Notes: generated by a model not told the origin, from the sequence alone. A stretch of DNA of 8,148 nt from Nitriliruptorales bacterium (GCA_007126835.1 SLAO01000156.1:1-8148); one strand, 5' to 3'. Positions 1 through 7,686 are shown, counted from the first letter of the stretch. A program made the numbers and translations.

Positions 1-624
<624 letters not shown>

Positions 625-868
625 AAGATCGTGCGAACTCAGACGCCCGAAGGCGCGAGTGCCTGATCCGTGGAGAGAGCACCGCGAACGTCGCCCCAAA
701 GGTAGGGCCGACGCCTGGCCGCGGTGCAGACCCGGTTCTCAGCGACAGCTGGTTAAGCTGCCCGGAACCAGTTTCATACGACCGTCCAATTTCTCGGCTT
801 CGTGCCGCGTAAAAGCGGCGCCGATCCCAGGGACGGGGTGCATGTGCACTGGCTTTTGGCACACTGTG

Positions 869-883
869 CAGTTTTCAAGGAGC
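869..883 (-). promoter_or_regulatory. boxA-like rRNA antitermination element
   Basis: The minus strand reads GCTCCTTGAAAACTG followed by CACAGTGTGCC. This resembles the leader motif of Gram-positive and actinobacterial rRNA operons (T-rich CTTTGAAAACTGAAC or TTTGAGAACTCAACA types), where the NusB/NusE complex binds nascent RNA to prevent premature termination. It sits about 245 nt upstream of mature 16S in transcription order. The match is by recognition of the motif, not by alignment. Confidence 0.7.
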
Positions 884-1029
884 GGGGTGCGCTCCGTCCG
901 AGTTCCGCTCGCACACCAGTACGTGTATGTAGCTGGTCGAGACGGCTATCGGACCCTGTCGCGCGGGGCGGGTGCCCCGCTGCGGAGTTGGCGTGTAACC
1001 CTCTCCGCTGTCGGGCCGCTCGTCCGCTT

Positions 1030-1056
1030 CTGCCGGGACCGCTTGGTCCGTGGCAG
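1030..1056 (-). other. Hairpin at the very 5' end of the rRNA leader
   Basis: On the minus strand CTGCC and GGACC pair with GGTCC and GGCAG around an AAGC loop, leaving a small asymmetric internal loop. Given the -10 at 1069-1064, transcription should begin around 1057, so this stem would form almost from the first transcribed base. It is not followed by a T-run, so it is more likely a leader structure than a terminator. Confidence 0.5.
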
Positions 1057-1063
1057 AAACCGT

Positions 1064-1092
1064 AGTGTAGCGACCGCCCCCGGTCCCGTCAA
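1064..1092 (-). promoter_or_regulatory. rRNA operon promoter (sigma-A type)
   Basis: On the minus strand a -35 hexamer TTGACG (1092-1087) is followed by exactly 17 bases and a -10 hexamer TACACT (1069-1064). This is close to the housekeeping consensus with optimal spacing and is the best promoter-like match I found in the window. The predicted start is near 1057, giving a leader of about 430 nt before mature 16S, a normal length for actinobacterial rRNA. There is no A/T-rich UP element upstream. I saw no second promoter of similar quality in the leader. Confidence 0.75.
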
Positions 1093-1170
1093 CGCGCGCC
1101 TCTCGGCGTTCGCTGGGCTCGGGGGCAACGAAGGAGAACCCTAGCACTGCTTCGGCCGCCTGCAAATCCA

Positions 1171-1192
1171 CGACGGCTCAACTGCGCCGTCG
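1171..1192 (-). terminator. Weak hairpin terminator downstream of tyrS
   Basis: A 7-bp perfect stem, CGACGGC and GCCGTCG, encloses an 8-nt loop, 18 nt past the tyrS stop codon in the direction of transcription. On the minus strand the stem is followed by TGGATTTGCAGG, so the U-tract is poor; on the plus strand it is followed by ACTGCATTTT. Actinobacterial terminators often lack a clear U-tail, so termination of tyrS ahead of the rRNA promoter is plausible but may be incomplete. Confidence 0.45.
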
Positions 1193-1209
1193 ACTGCATT
1201 TTCCCCTGG

Positions 1210-2430
1210 TCAGCGGCGTATCAATCGCACGAATCGCCGTTTGCCGACCTGGAGGACACCGCCGATGACCTGGTCGGACGCGAGCTCTGCCACCGGGTCG
1301 GCGAGCACCTCTCCGTCGAGGCGCACTGCCGACTGGGTCACCATGCGACGTGCCTCGGACCCGCTGGCCACCAGACCGGCCTCGCGCAGCAGCGCGGGCA
1401 GCGACCAGACGGGGTGCTGGCCGAGGTCGAACTCCGGGATGTCAGCAGGGACCGTCCGGTCTCGGAACTGGGTGTTGAACCGCGCCTCAGCGTGCTCTGC
1501 ATCCTGCGCGGAGTGGTACAGCGTGACGATCTCCCTGGCGAGACGCCGCTTGACCTCGCCCGGGTGCCGCGAGCCCGCGGCCAGGCCGGCCACGATCTCG
1601 TCGACCTCGTCGGGGTGGACGTCGGTCACCAGGCGCAGGTACTTCTCCATGAGGTCGTCGCGCACCCGCATGGCCTTGCCGAACATCTCGGCAGGCTCCT
1701 CATCCACCCCGATGGTGTTGCCGGCAGTCTTGGACATCTTCGCGGACCCGTCGAGGCCCTCGATCAACGGCATCGTCAGCACGCACTGCGGGTCTTGCCC
1801 GGCGGCGGCCTGCAGGTCCCGGCCCACGAGCAGGTTGAACGTCTGGTCTGTCCCCCCCAGCTCGAGGTCGGCGCGCACCTCGACGGAGTCCTGACCCTGA
1901 AGCAGGGGGTACAAGAACTCCGAAAGCGCGATCGGGCGCCCCTCGGTGTAGCGGCTGTGAAAGTCCGAGCGCTCCAGCATGCGCGCGACGGTCATCCGTG
2001 AGGCCAGCCCTAAGACGTCGCGCATCACCAGATCCGCCAGCCACCCGCGGTTGTCGACCACCTCGAGTGGCTCGTCGAGCAGGACCTTGCGGACCTGCTC
2101 CAGGTAGGTCGCCGCGTTGGCGTCGACCTCGTCGGCCGACAGATGCGGTCTCGTCGACGACCGCCCCGACGGGTCACCCACCTGCGCGGTGAACCCGCCG
2201 ATGATCAGCACGGCGGTGTGGCCCATGCGCTGGAAGTCGCGCATCTTGCGCAACACCACGGTGTGGCCGAGATGGATGTCAGGGGTGGTCGGGTCCACGC
2301 CGAGCTTCACGCGCAACGGGGGGCGCTCCCCCTTGGCCGAGGCCGTGATCTTGCGCTCGAGCTCGTCGGCGGGCACGACTTCTTCAGCCCCGTCGAGCAG
2401 GACCCGTAACTGTTCAGACACCGGCTGCAT
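1210..2430 (-). CDS. tyrS: Tyrosine--tRNA ligase
   Basis: This class I aminoacyl-tRNA synthetase activates tyrosine with ATP and charges tRNA-Tyr in the cytoplasm. The start chosen gives 406 aa, normal for the bacterial type 2 TyrS subfamily. The HIGH-class signature PDIHLGH is at about 50-56, followed by GDPSGR at 85-90. The tyrosine-binding stretch YPLLQGQDS runs through about 174-182, GGTDQ is at 192-196, and the second signature KMSKT is at 231-235. The last 65 or so residues read as an S4-type RNA-binding domain. A GTG 18 codons upstream is also in frame, but that extension has low-complexity Arg/Gly/Ser composition and was rejected. There is no good Shine-Dalgarno; a TAGCCT hexamer sits 7 nt before the ATG, which suggests a leaderless mRNA. 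It is divergent from the PBP gene and upstream of, and co-oriented with, the rRNA operon. Confidence 0.96.
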   Translation of the reverse strand: MQPVSEQLRVLLDGAEEVVPADELERKITASAKGERPPLRVKLGVDPTTPDIHLGHTVVLRKMRDFQRMGHTAVLIIGGFTAQVGDPSGRSSTRPHLSADEVDANAATYLEQVRKVLLDEPLEVVDNRGWLADLVMRDVLGLASRMTVARMLERSDFHSRYTEGRPIALSEFLYPLLQGQDSVEVRADLELGGTDQTFNLLVGRDLQAAAGQDPQCVLTMPLIEGLDGSAKMSKTAGNTIGVDEEPAEMFGKAMRVRDDLMEKYLRLVTDVHPDEVDEIVAGLAAGSRHPGEVKRRLAREIVTLYHSAQDAEHAEARFNTQFRDRTVPADIPEFDLGQHPVWSLPALLREAGLVASGSEARRMVTQSAVRLDGEVLADPVAELASDQVIGGVLQVGKRRFVRLIRR

Positions 2431-2437
2431 GTGCCGA

Positions 2438-2443
2438 AGGCTA
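2438..2443 (-). promoter_or_regulatory. Candidate -10 element for leaderless tyrS mRNA
   Basis: The minus strand reads TAGCCT, then TCGGCAC, then the ATG of tyrS. A TANNNT hexamer ending 8 nt before a start codon that has no Shine-Dalgarno is the usual arrangement for leaderless transcripts in actinobacteria. No convincing -35 is present. This is inferred from pattern and spacing only. Confidence 0.35.
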
Positions 2444-2525
2444 CTGCAAGGCCCGGACGTGCCGAGCCCGCGGCGCGGTCGCACCCCGCCGCTGCCCAGC
2501 AGCCACCCGACAAGGTCGAACGCCG

Positions 2526-4994
2526 ATGCTCCCGCGATCCGCCGCCGCCCTCGCGGTCGCGGCTGTCGCGACCCTGGTGATCACGGGGTGCGGACCCATC
2601 GTCGAGGTCGAGCCCACAGCGTCGGTCGAGCTCGCCGTGCCCCCCGAGACCAGCGTCGTCGTGGATCGCAGCGGGGCCACCCTGGCCGAGCTCCACGCCG
2701 AACAGGACCGCGAGCCGGTGCCTCTCGACGCCGTGCCTGCCATCCTGCGCGACGCCGTCGTAGCAGTCGAGGACGCCCGCTTCTACGAGCACGGCGGCGT
2801 CGACGGACGCGCGATCGCTCGCGCGGTCCTGGAGAACACCCGGGAGGGCCGCGTCGCGGAAGGCGGGTCCACGATCACTCAGCAGCTGGCGAAGAACCTG
2901 TCCACCGGCGACGCCCAGACGCTGGGCCGCAAGTTCGAAGAAGCCAGCGTTGCCTTGCAGCTCGAGGCCGAGATGACCAAGGACGACATCCTCGAGCGCT
3001 ACCTCAACACCGTCTACTTCGGCCAAGGCGCCTACGGGGTCCAGGCCGCGGCGAGACGCTACCTCGGCGTGGACGTGGGCGAGGTCGACCTGGCGGGGGC
3101 GTCGCTGCTGACCGGTCTGCTTCGCGCGCCCAGCCGCTACGACCCCTACACCGACCCCGACGCCGCCCGGGACCGTCGCGACGTCGTGCTCGACGTCATG
3201 GCGCGCCGCGGGGTGGTGACCGACGCCGCCGCCGAGGCCGCGCAGGCCGAGCCGCTGGCCCTGCGACCAGCCGAGGACGCCACCGCCCACCGCGCGCCGT
3301 ACTTCGTGGGCCACGTGCTCGACCAGCTCCAGCACGACCCGCGGTTCGCAGCCCTGGGCGACGACCCGGTGTCCCGTGCCGACGTGATCTTCCAGGGCGG
3401 CCTGGAGATCGCAACGACCCTGGACCCGCGGTGGCAGGAAGCCGCCGAGCACGCCGCCGAGGCGACGACCGGTCAACCCGGCGACCCCACCTCCGCCGTG
3501 GTCGCCATCGACCCCGCCAGCGGGGGGATCCGCGCGTTGGTGGGTGGGCGGGACTGGAACGACCCCGACGACCCGGCGGCCCGCTACAACCTCGCGACCC
3601 AGGCGCAGCGCCAGCCCGCCTCGACCTTCAAGACCATCGCCCTGGCGGCGGCTCTGGATGCGGGCTGGACACTGGAGGATCGGCTGCCAGCTCCCGCACA
3701 AGTCGAGCTCGGGGCCACCGAGAACGAACCGGAGCCCTGGACGGTGAGCAACCATGAGGACCGCGACTACGAGGAGGTCTCGCTGCGCGACGCCACGGTG
3801 TGGTCGGTCAACACGCCGTTCGCCGAGCTGGCCGACGCGATGGGCGCCGAGCGGATCACCGAACTCGCCGCGGACCTGGGCGTGACGACCCCGCTCGAGC
3901 CCTACCGCTCCGTGGTGCTCGGGGCTCAAGAGGTGTCGGTGCTGGAGGTGGCCTCGGTCCACGCCACCATCGCCGCCGGCGGGGTGCACCGGCCCCCGTC
4001 GGCCGTCACGCGGATCACGGCACCCGACGGCGAGGTGCTCTACGAACGCGGCCTGGTCGAGGGCGAGCGGGTCTTGGACGCCGACGTGGCCTGGCTGGTG
4101 ACGTCCGCCCTCGAGGACGTGGTGTCGCGGGGCACGGGACAGCGGGCTGCGCTCCAGCGCCCCGTGGCGGGAAAGACCGGGACGAGCACCGGTAGCGCCG
4201 ATGCGTGGTTCACCGGCTACACGCCGGATCTCGCCGCGGCGGTGTGGATCGGGTTCCCCGAGGGGCGCAGGGGCATGGTCCCACCCGCGACCAGGACTCG
4301 CGTCGAGGGTGGGACGTGGCCGGCTGAGCTGTTCGCGCGCTTTGGCGTCGCCGCCCTCGCCGACCAGCCCGCAAAAGACTTCGCGGCCCCCGACAGCGCC
4401 CTCGTCCGGGTCACGATCGATGCCGAGGCTGGCTGCCTGCCGACGGCGTTCACGCCCCCCGACCAGTTGGCCGAGCGGCCCTTTGTCGCCGGCAGCGAGC
4501 CCACTGAGGACTGCCCGGAGCCCGACGACGCTCCTGTTGCCGACGTGCCCGACGTCTCCGGCCTCGACGCCGACGCCGCGGAGACCGTCCTTGCGGATGC
4601 TGGCTTCACCGTCGAGCAGCGACGGCAGCACTCGGGATCGCTGCCACCGGGGCTCGTGCTGCGCCAGGATCCCTCCCCCGGTGAGGACCAGGAACTGATC
4701 GACGGCTACACCGCGGTGATCTGGTCCTCGTCGGCGGACCGCACGACGGCCGAGGTGCCCGACGTGCTCGGCGACGCCCTCGACGACGCGGTCACTGCCC
4801 TCGAGAAGGACGGCTTCGTCGTCGAGATCGACCGCGCGTGCCCGGATGGACAGCAGACGTGCACGGGCGCCGTGCAGCGACCCGAGACCGTCTGGGAGCA
4901 GCGGCCCGACGCGGGTGCCAACCCACCTCGGCACTCGGTCGTGGAGCTGTCGGCATACCCGTCAGCCCCTGACGCGCAGAGCGCGCAGCGGTAG
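2526..4994 (+). CDS. Class A penicillin-binding protein (GT51 glycosyltransferase + transpeptidase) with two PASTA domains
   Basis: This bifunctional peptidoglycan synthase (822 aa) polymerises lipid II into glycan strands and crosslinks the stem peptides outside the membrane. Residues 1-22 form a short hydrophobic N-terminus ending ITGC, which fits a lipobox with Cys22. The GT51 domain (about 43-215) has EDARFYEH (catalytic Glu82), GGSTITQQ (113-120), RKFEE (135-139) and ILERYLN (155-161). The transpeptidase domain has STFK (nucleophile Ser366, Lys369), SVN (427-429) and KTGT (550-553), all intact. Two C-terminal PASTA repeats start near 674 and 744, each opening VPDV. Cysteine pairs 637/663 and 772/779 could form disulfides. 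The ATG has a weak AAGG about 10 nt upstream. It lies divergent from tyrS and convergent with the repair operon. The exact paralogue name is uncertain, so no symbol is given. Confidence 0.95.
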   Translation: MLPRSAAALAVAAVATLVITGCGPIVEVEPTASVELAVPPETSVVVDRSGATLAELHAEQDREPVPLDAVPAILRDAVVAVEDARFYEHGGVDGRAIARAVLENTREGRVAEGGSTITQQLAKNLSTGDAQTLGRKFEEASVALQLEAEMTKDDILERYLNTVYFGQGAYGVQAAARRYLGVDVGEVDLAGASLLTGLLRAPSRYDPYTDPDAARDRRDVVLDVMARRGVVTDAAAEAAQAEPLALRPAEDATAHRAPYFVGHVLDQLQHDPRFAALGDDPVSRADVIFQGGLEIATTLDPRWQEAAEHAAEATTGQPGDPTSAVVAIDPASGGIRALVGGRDWNDPDDPAARYNLATQAQRQPASTFKTIALAAALDAGWTLEDRLPAPAQVELGATENEPEPWTVSNHEDRDYEEVSLRDATVWSVNTPFAELADAMGAERITELAADLGVTTPLEPYRSVVLGAQEVSVLEVASVHATIAAGGVHRPPSAVTRITAPDGEVLYERGLVEGERVLDADVAWLVTSALEDVVSRGTGQRAALQRPVAGKTGTSTGSADAWFTGYTPDLAAAVWIGFPEGRRGMVPPATRTRVEGGTWPAELFARFGVAALADQPAKDFAAPDSALVRVTIDAEAGCLPTAFTPPDQLAERPFVAGSEPTEDCPEPDDAPVADVPDVSGLDADAAETVLADAGFTVEQRRQHSGSLPPGLVLRQDPSPGEDQELIDGYTAVIWSSSADRTTAEVPDVLGDALDDAVTALEKDGFVVEIDRACPDGQQTCTGAVQRPETVWEQRPDAGANPPRHSVVELSAYPSAPDAQSAQR

Positions 4995-5038
4995 CTGCCT
5001 CGCACACCCGCACGCGTGTGGCGTCGTTGCCGAGCCGG
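4995..5038. terminator. Possible bidirectional terminator between convergent genes
   Basis: The 44-bp gap between the PBP stop and the glycosylase stop contains CACAC (5003-5007) facing GTGTG (5016-5020), with outer CG pairs and one bulged G. The stem is short and has no T-run on either side, so it is only a modest candidate. Its position between two stop codons of converging genes is the main support. Confidence 0.35.
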
Positions 5039-5689
5039 TCACCCCGACCCGCGGCGCTGCGCGCGGGGGCTGCGGGTATAGGGCGAGACCCACCGCGAAC
5101 CCTGCACGAGGTAGCGCCGCTCTACGTCCGCCGCCGCCGACACGCCCACCCGCGGGCCCCGCGACACGACGGGACGGTGGCCGTCGTCGGCGAGGTGCAA
5201 CGGCGGCGGAGGCCAGCCACACAGGTCGCGCCCGCTCCACGTGCCGTCGAGGCCAAACCCCTGACCGAGCCGGCCGGGACCCCGGAGGAGGTCGCGGTCG
5301 CCCACCCCACCGCGGCGCTCGCGCAGCACCGCGATGCCGTCGAGGGGCTCGGCGGCGCGCAGCAGCACCCCCTCACCCGCACCCTCGGCCCCGGTGACGA
5401 CGTTCAGCAGCCAGTGCATCCCGTAGGACCGGTACACGTAGGCGTGGCCCGGCGGGCCGAACAGCGGTGCGTTGCGCGCGGTGCGGCCCCGGTGCGCGTG
5501 ACACGCGGGGTCGTCGGCGGTGTAGGCCTCGGTCTCGACGACCCTGGCGGACAAGCCGTCCTCGACCCGGACGAGCAGCTTGCCGCAAAGCTCCGCCGCG
5601 ACCTCGGGGGCTGGACGGGCGAAGAAGGCCCGAGGCAGAGCCTGTGGTGGGCGGTCACCGCTGTGCCGCGCCGGCTCACCAGCGGTCAT
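5039..5689 (-). CDS. mpg: 3-methyladenine (alkyladenine) DNA glycosylase, AAG/Mpg family
   Basis: This base-excision repair enzyme cleaves the N-glycosidic bond of alkylated or deaminated purines, leaving an abasic site. It has 216 aa, typical of bacterial AAG proteins. The opening RAFFARPAPEVAAELCGKLL matches the usual N-terminal helix region. ETEAY (52-56) contains the expected catalytic Glu54 and intercalating Tyr56, by analogy with human AAG Glu125 and Tyr127. These are followed by His64, RNAPLFGPPGHAYVYRSYGM (72-91) and Asn96; GPGRLGQGF lies further on, and the C-terminal GVSAAAD and Ser-rich ending fit the family. The frame stays open far upstream through polX, but homology begins at this ATG. 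That ATG overlaps the polX stop as ATGA, so translation is probably coupled. No strong Shine-Dalgarno is needed or seen. Confidence 0.94.
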   Translation of the reverse strand: MTAGEPARHSGDRPPQALPRAFFARPAPEVAAELCGKLLVRVEDGLSARVVETEAYTADDPACHAHRGRTARNAPLFGPPGHAYVYRSYGMHWLLNVVTGAEGAGEGVLLRAAEPLDGIAVLRERRGGVGDRDLLRGPGRLGQGFGLDGTWSGRDLCGWPPPPLHLADDGHRPVVSRGPRVGVSAAADVERRYLVQGSRWVSPYTRSPRAQRRGSG

Positions 5690-7434
5690 CCACCGGGTCC
5701 GTCCTCGCGCTTGGCACGCACGAACCCTCGCACGCCGTCGAGGTCGCGACAGTTGAGCACGTCCCCGACGGTGGCCCACCCGCGCTGCGCCGTCTTCACG
5801 GCCCACCGCAGGTTGTCGAGATCCCCGACCGAGTGCGCGTCGGATCCGATCGTCAACGTGATGCCGGCGTCGATCGCGCGGCGGACGATGTCCCCGGCGA
5901 TGTCGAGACGCCGCGCGGAGCCGTTGATCTCCAGCGCGGTGCCGGTGGCCACGGCGGTTTCGAACACGCGCTCCCAGTCGAGCTCGTAGCCGGGTCGCCG
6001 CCCGATCTGACGGCCCGTGGGATGTCCGATGGTGTGCACATGGGGGTTGGTCATGGCTTGGCAGATGCGCTCGGTCTGCTGGGCGCTGTCCCGGTCCAGC
6101 ATCGAGTGGATGCTGGCCACGCACCAGTCGAAGGTCGCCAGGAAGTCGTCGTCGTAGTCGACGCCGCCCTGCGCGTCGATGTTGAGCTCGAGGCCGTCGA
6201 GCAACGTGATGCCGTACTTGTCCCCGAGCGGGCCGAGTCGCTCGCGCCGGGCGAGGAGTTCGTCCCTGGTGGCGCCGTTCATCGTCAGGTTCTCCGCGTG
6301 GTCGGTCACCGCCCACCAGCGCAGGCCGCGCTCGGCGGCGGCTTTGACCATGGTCTCCAGGCTGGCCTTGCCGTCGCCGGAAACGTCGCTGTGCGCGTGC
6401 AGATCGCCTTGCAGGTCGGCCTCTTCGACCACGCGCGGCAAGGTGCCCTCGTCGGCGGCTTCGATCTCCCCGGTGTCCTCCCGCATCGTCGGTGGGATCC
6501 ACGGCAGCGCCAAGGCGGCGTAGGCCTCCTCTTCGGTGGTGCCCGCGACGCGCTTGCCGGACTCGCGCTCGTCGATGCCGTACTCGTTGACCGTCAGGCC
6601 ACGCCGGACCGCGCGCTCGCGGATACGCACCGTGTGGGCCTTGGAGCCGGTGAAATACAGCAAGGCCGCGCCCCAGGAATCGGCCGGGACAAGGCGCACG
6701 TCGACCTGCACCCCCGGCCCGCGGGTGATGATCGAGAGCTTCGTGTCGCCTTCGGCGAGCACCTCGGCGACGAGTTCGGCGTCATCGCGCAGCGACGCCG
6801 ACACGGCCGCGGGATCATCGGTGGCGACGAGGACGTCGACGTCACCGACGGTCTCCCGAAGCCGCCGCAGCGAGCCGGCGATGTCCACGCGCTCGACCGC
6901 CTCGAGGTCCCCGAGGCGCCGGCACAGCTCCGCGACGAAGTCGAGCACGTCGGCGACAGGAGTCCGGTCGGTGTCCTTGGCGCCGATCCGCTCGAGCGCG
7001 TGCGCGAGCTTGGCGGCGCTCTTCTCGCCCATCCCGTCGAGGGAGGCGACGCGACCGTCGTCCAGCGCTGCGGCGAGGTCGTCCAGGCTGTCGAGCCCCA
7101 GCTCGTCGTGGAGGCGCCGGGCGAGCTTGGGGCCAAGACCCGGCACGCGTGTCATGGCCACGAGGCCGGGCGACACCCGTGCTCGCAGCTCGGCCAACAA
7201 GCCGATCTCGCCGTGTTGCTGGAACTCGATGATCTTGTCCGCGGTGGAGCTGCCGATGCCGTGGACGTCGGTGAGCTCGGACTTGCTCAGCTGCCCGAGG
7301 TCCTCGCTGGCCGCTCCCACGGCTCCCGCCGCCCGTTCGTAGGCGCGGACCCGGTACGCATCGGCGTCGTCGAGGCGCAACAGCTCGGCGATCTCGCCCA
7401 GCTGTCGCGCGATCTCGGTGTTCGTCCAAGCCAT
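5686..7434 (-). CDS. polX: DNA polymerase X family protein with C-terminal PHP nuclease domain
   Basis: This repair polymerase of the bacterial PolX type (582 aa; family usually about 570) fills short gaps; its PHP domain gives Mn-dependent 3'-5' exonuclease and, in studied members, AP-endonuclease activity. The N-terminal 8-kDa/helix-hairpin-helix region spans about 1-150 (HGIGSSTADKI, VPGLGPKLA, LDGMGEKSA). The palm has GSLRR (187-191), GDVDV with metal ligands Asp198 and Asp200, and QVDVR with Asp245. The nucleotide-binding stretch is YFTGSKAHT (260-268). PHP metal motifs are all present: DLHAHSD (344-350), TDH (377-379), GLELN (414-418), SIHS (441-444), GHPTGR (470-475) and GSDAH (530-534). 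The start is fixed by a strong GAGGAGG 8 nt upstream; an in-frame start 32 codons earlier was rejected. It is upstream of and coupled to the glycosylase gene. Confidence 0.95.
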   Translation of the reverse strand: MAWTNTEIARQLGEIAELLRLDDADAYRVRAYERAAGAVGAASEDLGQLSKSELTDVHGIGSSTADKIIEFQQHGEIGLLAELRARVSPGLVAMTRVPGLGPKLARRLHDELGLDSLDDLAAALDDGRVASLDGMGEKSAAKLAHALERIGAKDTDRTPVADVLDFVAELCRRLGDLEAVERVDIAGSLRRLRETVGDVDVLVATDDPAAVSASLRDDAELVAEVLAEGDTKLSIITRGPGVQVDVRLVPADSWGAALLYFTGSKAHTVRIRERAVRRGLTVNEYGIDERESGKRVAGTTEEEAYAALALPWIPPTMREDTGEIEAADEGTLPRVVEEADLQGDLHAHSDVSGDGKASLETMVKAAAERGLRWWAVTDHAENLTMNGATRDELLARRERLGPLGDKYGITLLDGLELNIDAQGGVDYDDDFLATFDWCVASIHSMLDRDSAQQTERICQAMTNPHVHTIGHPTGRQIGRRPGYELDWERVFETAVATGTALEINGSARRLDIAGDIVRRAIDAGITLTIGSDAHSVGDLDNLRWAVKTAQRGWATVGDVLNCRDLDGVRGFVRAKREDGPGG

Positions 7435-7442
7435 GGCGCTAG

Positions 7443-7449
7443 CCTCCTC
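7443..7449 (-). promoter_or_regulatory. Strong ribosome binding site of polX
   Basis: The minus strand reads GAGGAGG followed by 8 nt and ATG. It decides the polX start at 7434 over the longer in-frame alternative. It is the only strong Shine-Dalgarno found among the genes in the window, and it overlaps the stop codon of the possible small ORF upstream. Confidence 0.8.
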
Positions 7450-7675
7450 AAAGCTGCTGGCGAGGCGCACGCTGCCGGCCACAGCGCCGCATCGAGCCGG
7501 CGCGGTGCGCTTCGTGGCGCCACCGTGCACGGTCGGCGGGTGCGACGAGCGTCCAGCAAGCCGGCGCCTGGTTTGGGCTGCCCGTCCGGGCGATCGTTCG
7601 CCAGGGTGCGCCGGCCCCTTCGTCGGCGGGCATCGCGTGCGTTGCCGCCTCGAGGTGTTGCTCGCAAATGTGCAT
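7448..7675 (-). CDS. Possible small hypothetical protein, 75 aa, upstream of polX
   Basis: I do not recognise this protein. It is an ATG-initiated frame with 75 codons whose TGA overlaps the polX Shine-Dalgarno, 13 nt before the polX ATG, an arrangement typical of operon partners. The N-terminus MHICEQHLEAATH is rich in Cys/His, there are three Trp, and the C-terminus is Arg-rich; no signal peptide or membrane segment is seen. Against it: no Shine-Dalgarno, third-position GC lower than in the neighbouring genes by eye, and no clear family. A TAGCCT lies 9 nt before its ATG and could be a -10 of a near-leaderless transcript. It may equally be untranslated leader of polX. Confidence 0.25.
   Translation of the reverse strand: MHICEQHLEAATHAMPADEGAGAPWRTIARTGSPNQAPACWTLVAPADRARWRHEAHRAGSMRRCGRQRAPRQQL
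7522..7533. repeat. 12-bp perfect palindrome upstream of polX
   Basis: ACCGTGCACGGT is a perfect palindrome about 90 bp upstream of the polX start. It could be a regulator half-site pair, but palindromes of this size are expected by chance in a few places in GC-rich DNA of this length. I saw no LexA-type box (GAAC-N4-GTTC) nearby. Confidence 0.25.
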
Positions 7676-7686
7676 CTGGGCCGCAG

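Larger units (their letters stand above)
625..1057 (-). other. rRNA operon leader (pre-16S 5' leader)
   Basis: This stretch lies between the predicted rRNA transcription start and mature 16S and holds no credible protein gene; the short reading frames across it have poor composition. It contains a boxA-like element (869-883) and several hairpins on the transcribed minus strand. These are CTGCC/GGCAG with GGACC/GGTCC (1030-1056), a 7-bp GCGGGGC/GCCCCGC stem (963-980), GCCGC/GCGGC (804-819), and GCGCC-TTCG-GGCGT with a UUCG tetraloop (643-656) just ahead of mature 16S. The last probably belongs to the precursor structure trimmed during 16S maturation; the pairing partner downstream of 16S is outside the window. 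No tRNA is visible. Confidence 0.8.

Noticed and set aside
963..980. GC-rich 7-bp hairpin in the rRNA leader as a terminator
   Set aside because: No T-run follows on the transcribed strand, and a terminator here would block 16S synthesis; it is treated as leader structure.
2117..3757. 546-codon plus-strand open frame spanning the tyrS/PBP boundary
   Set aside because: It runs antisense to tyrS and then out of frame within the PBP; extreme Arg/Gly/Pro composition shows it is a shadow.
2307..4934. 875-codon open frame on the minus strand opposite the PBP gene
   Set aside because: It mirrors a high-GC coding gene in the antisense frame where stops are rare; the protein is Gly/Arg/Val/His-rich with no domain, and it also overlaps the start of tyrS.
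5690..6502. Upstream extension of the glycosylase frame into polX (total 487 codons)
   Set aside because: The extension is Arg-rich shadow sequence in a different frame from polX; glycosylase homology begins only after the ATG at 5689, which overlaps the polX stop.
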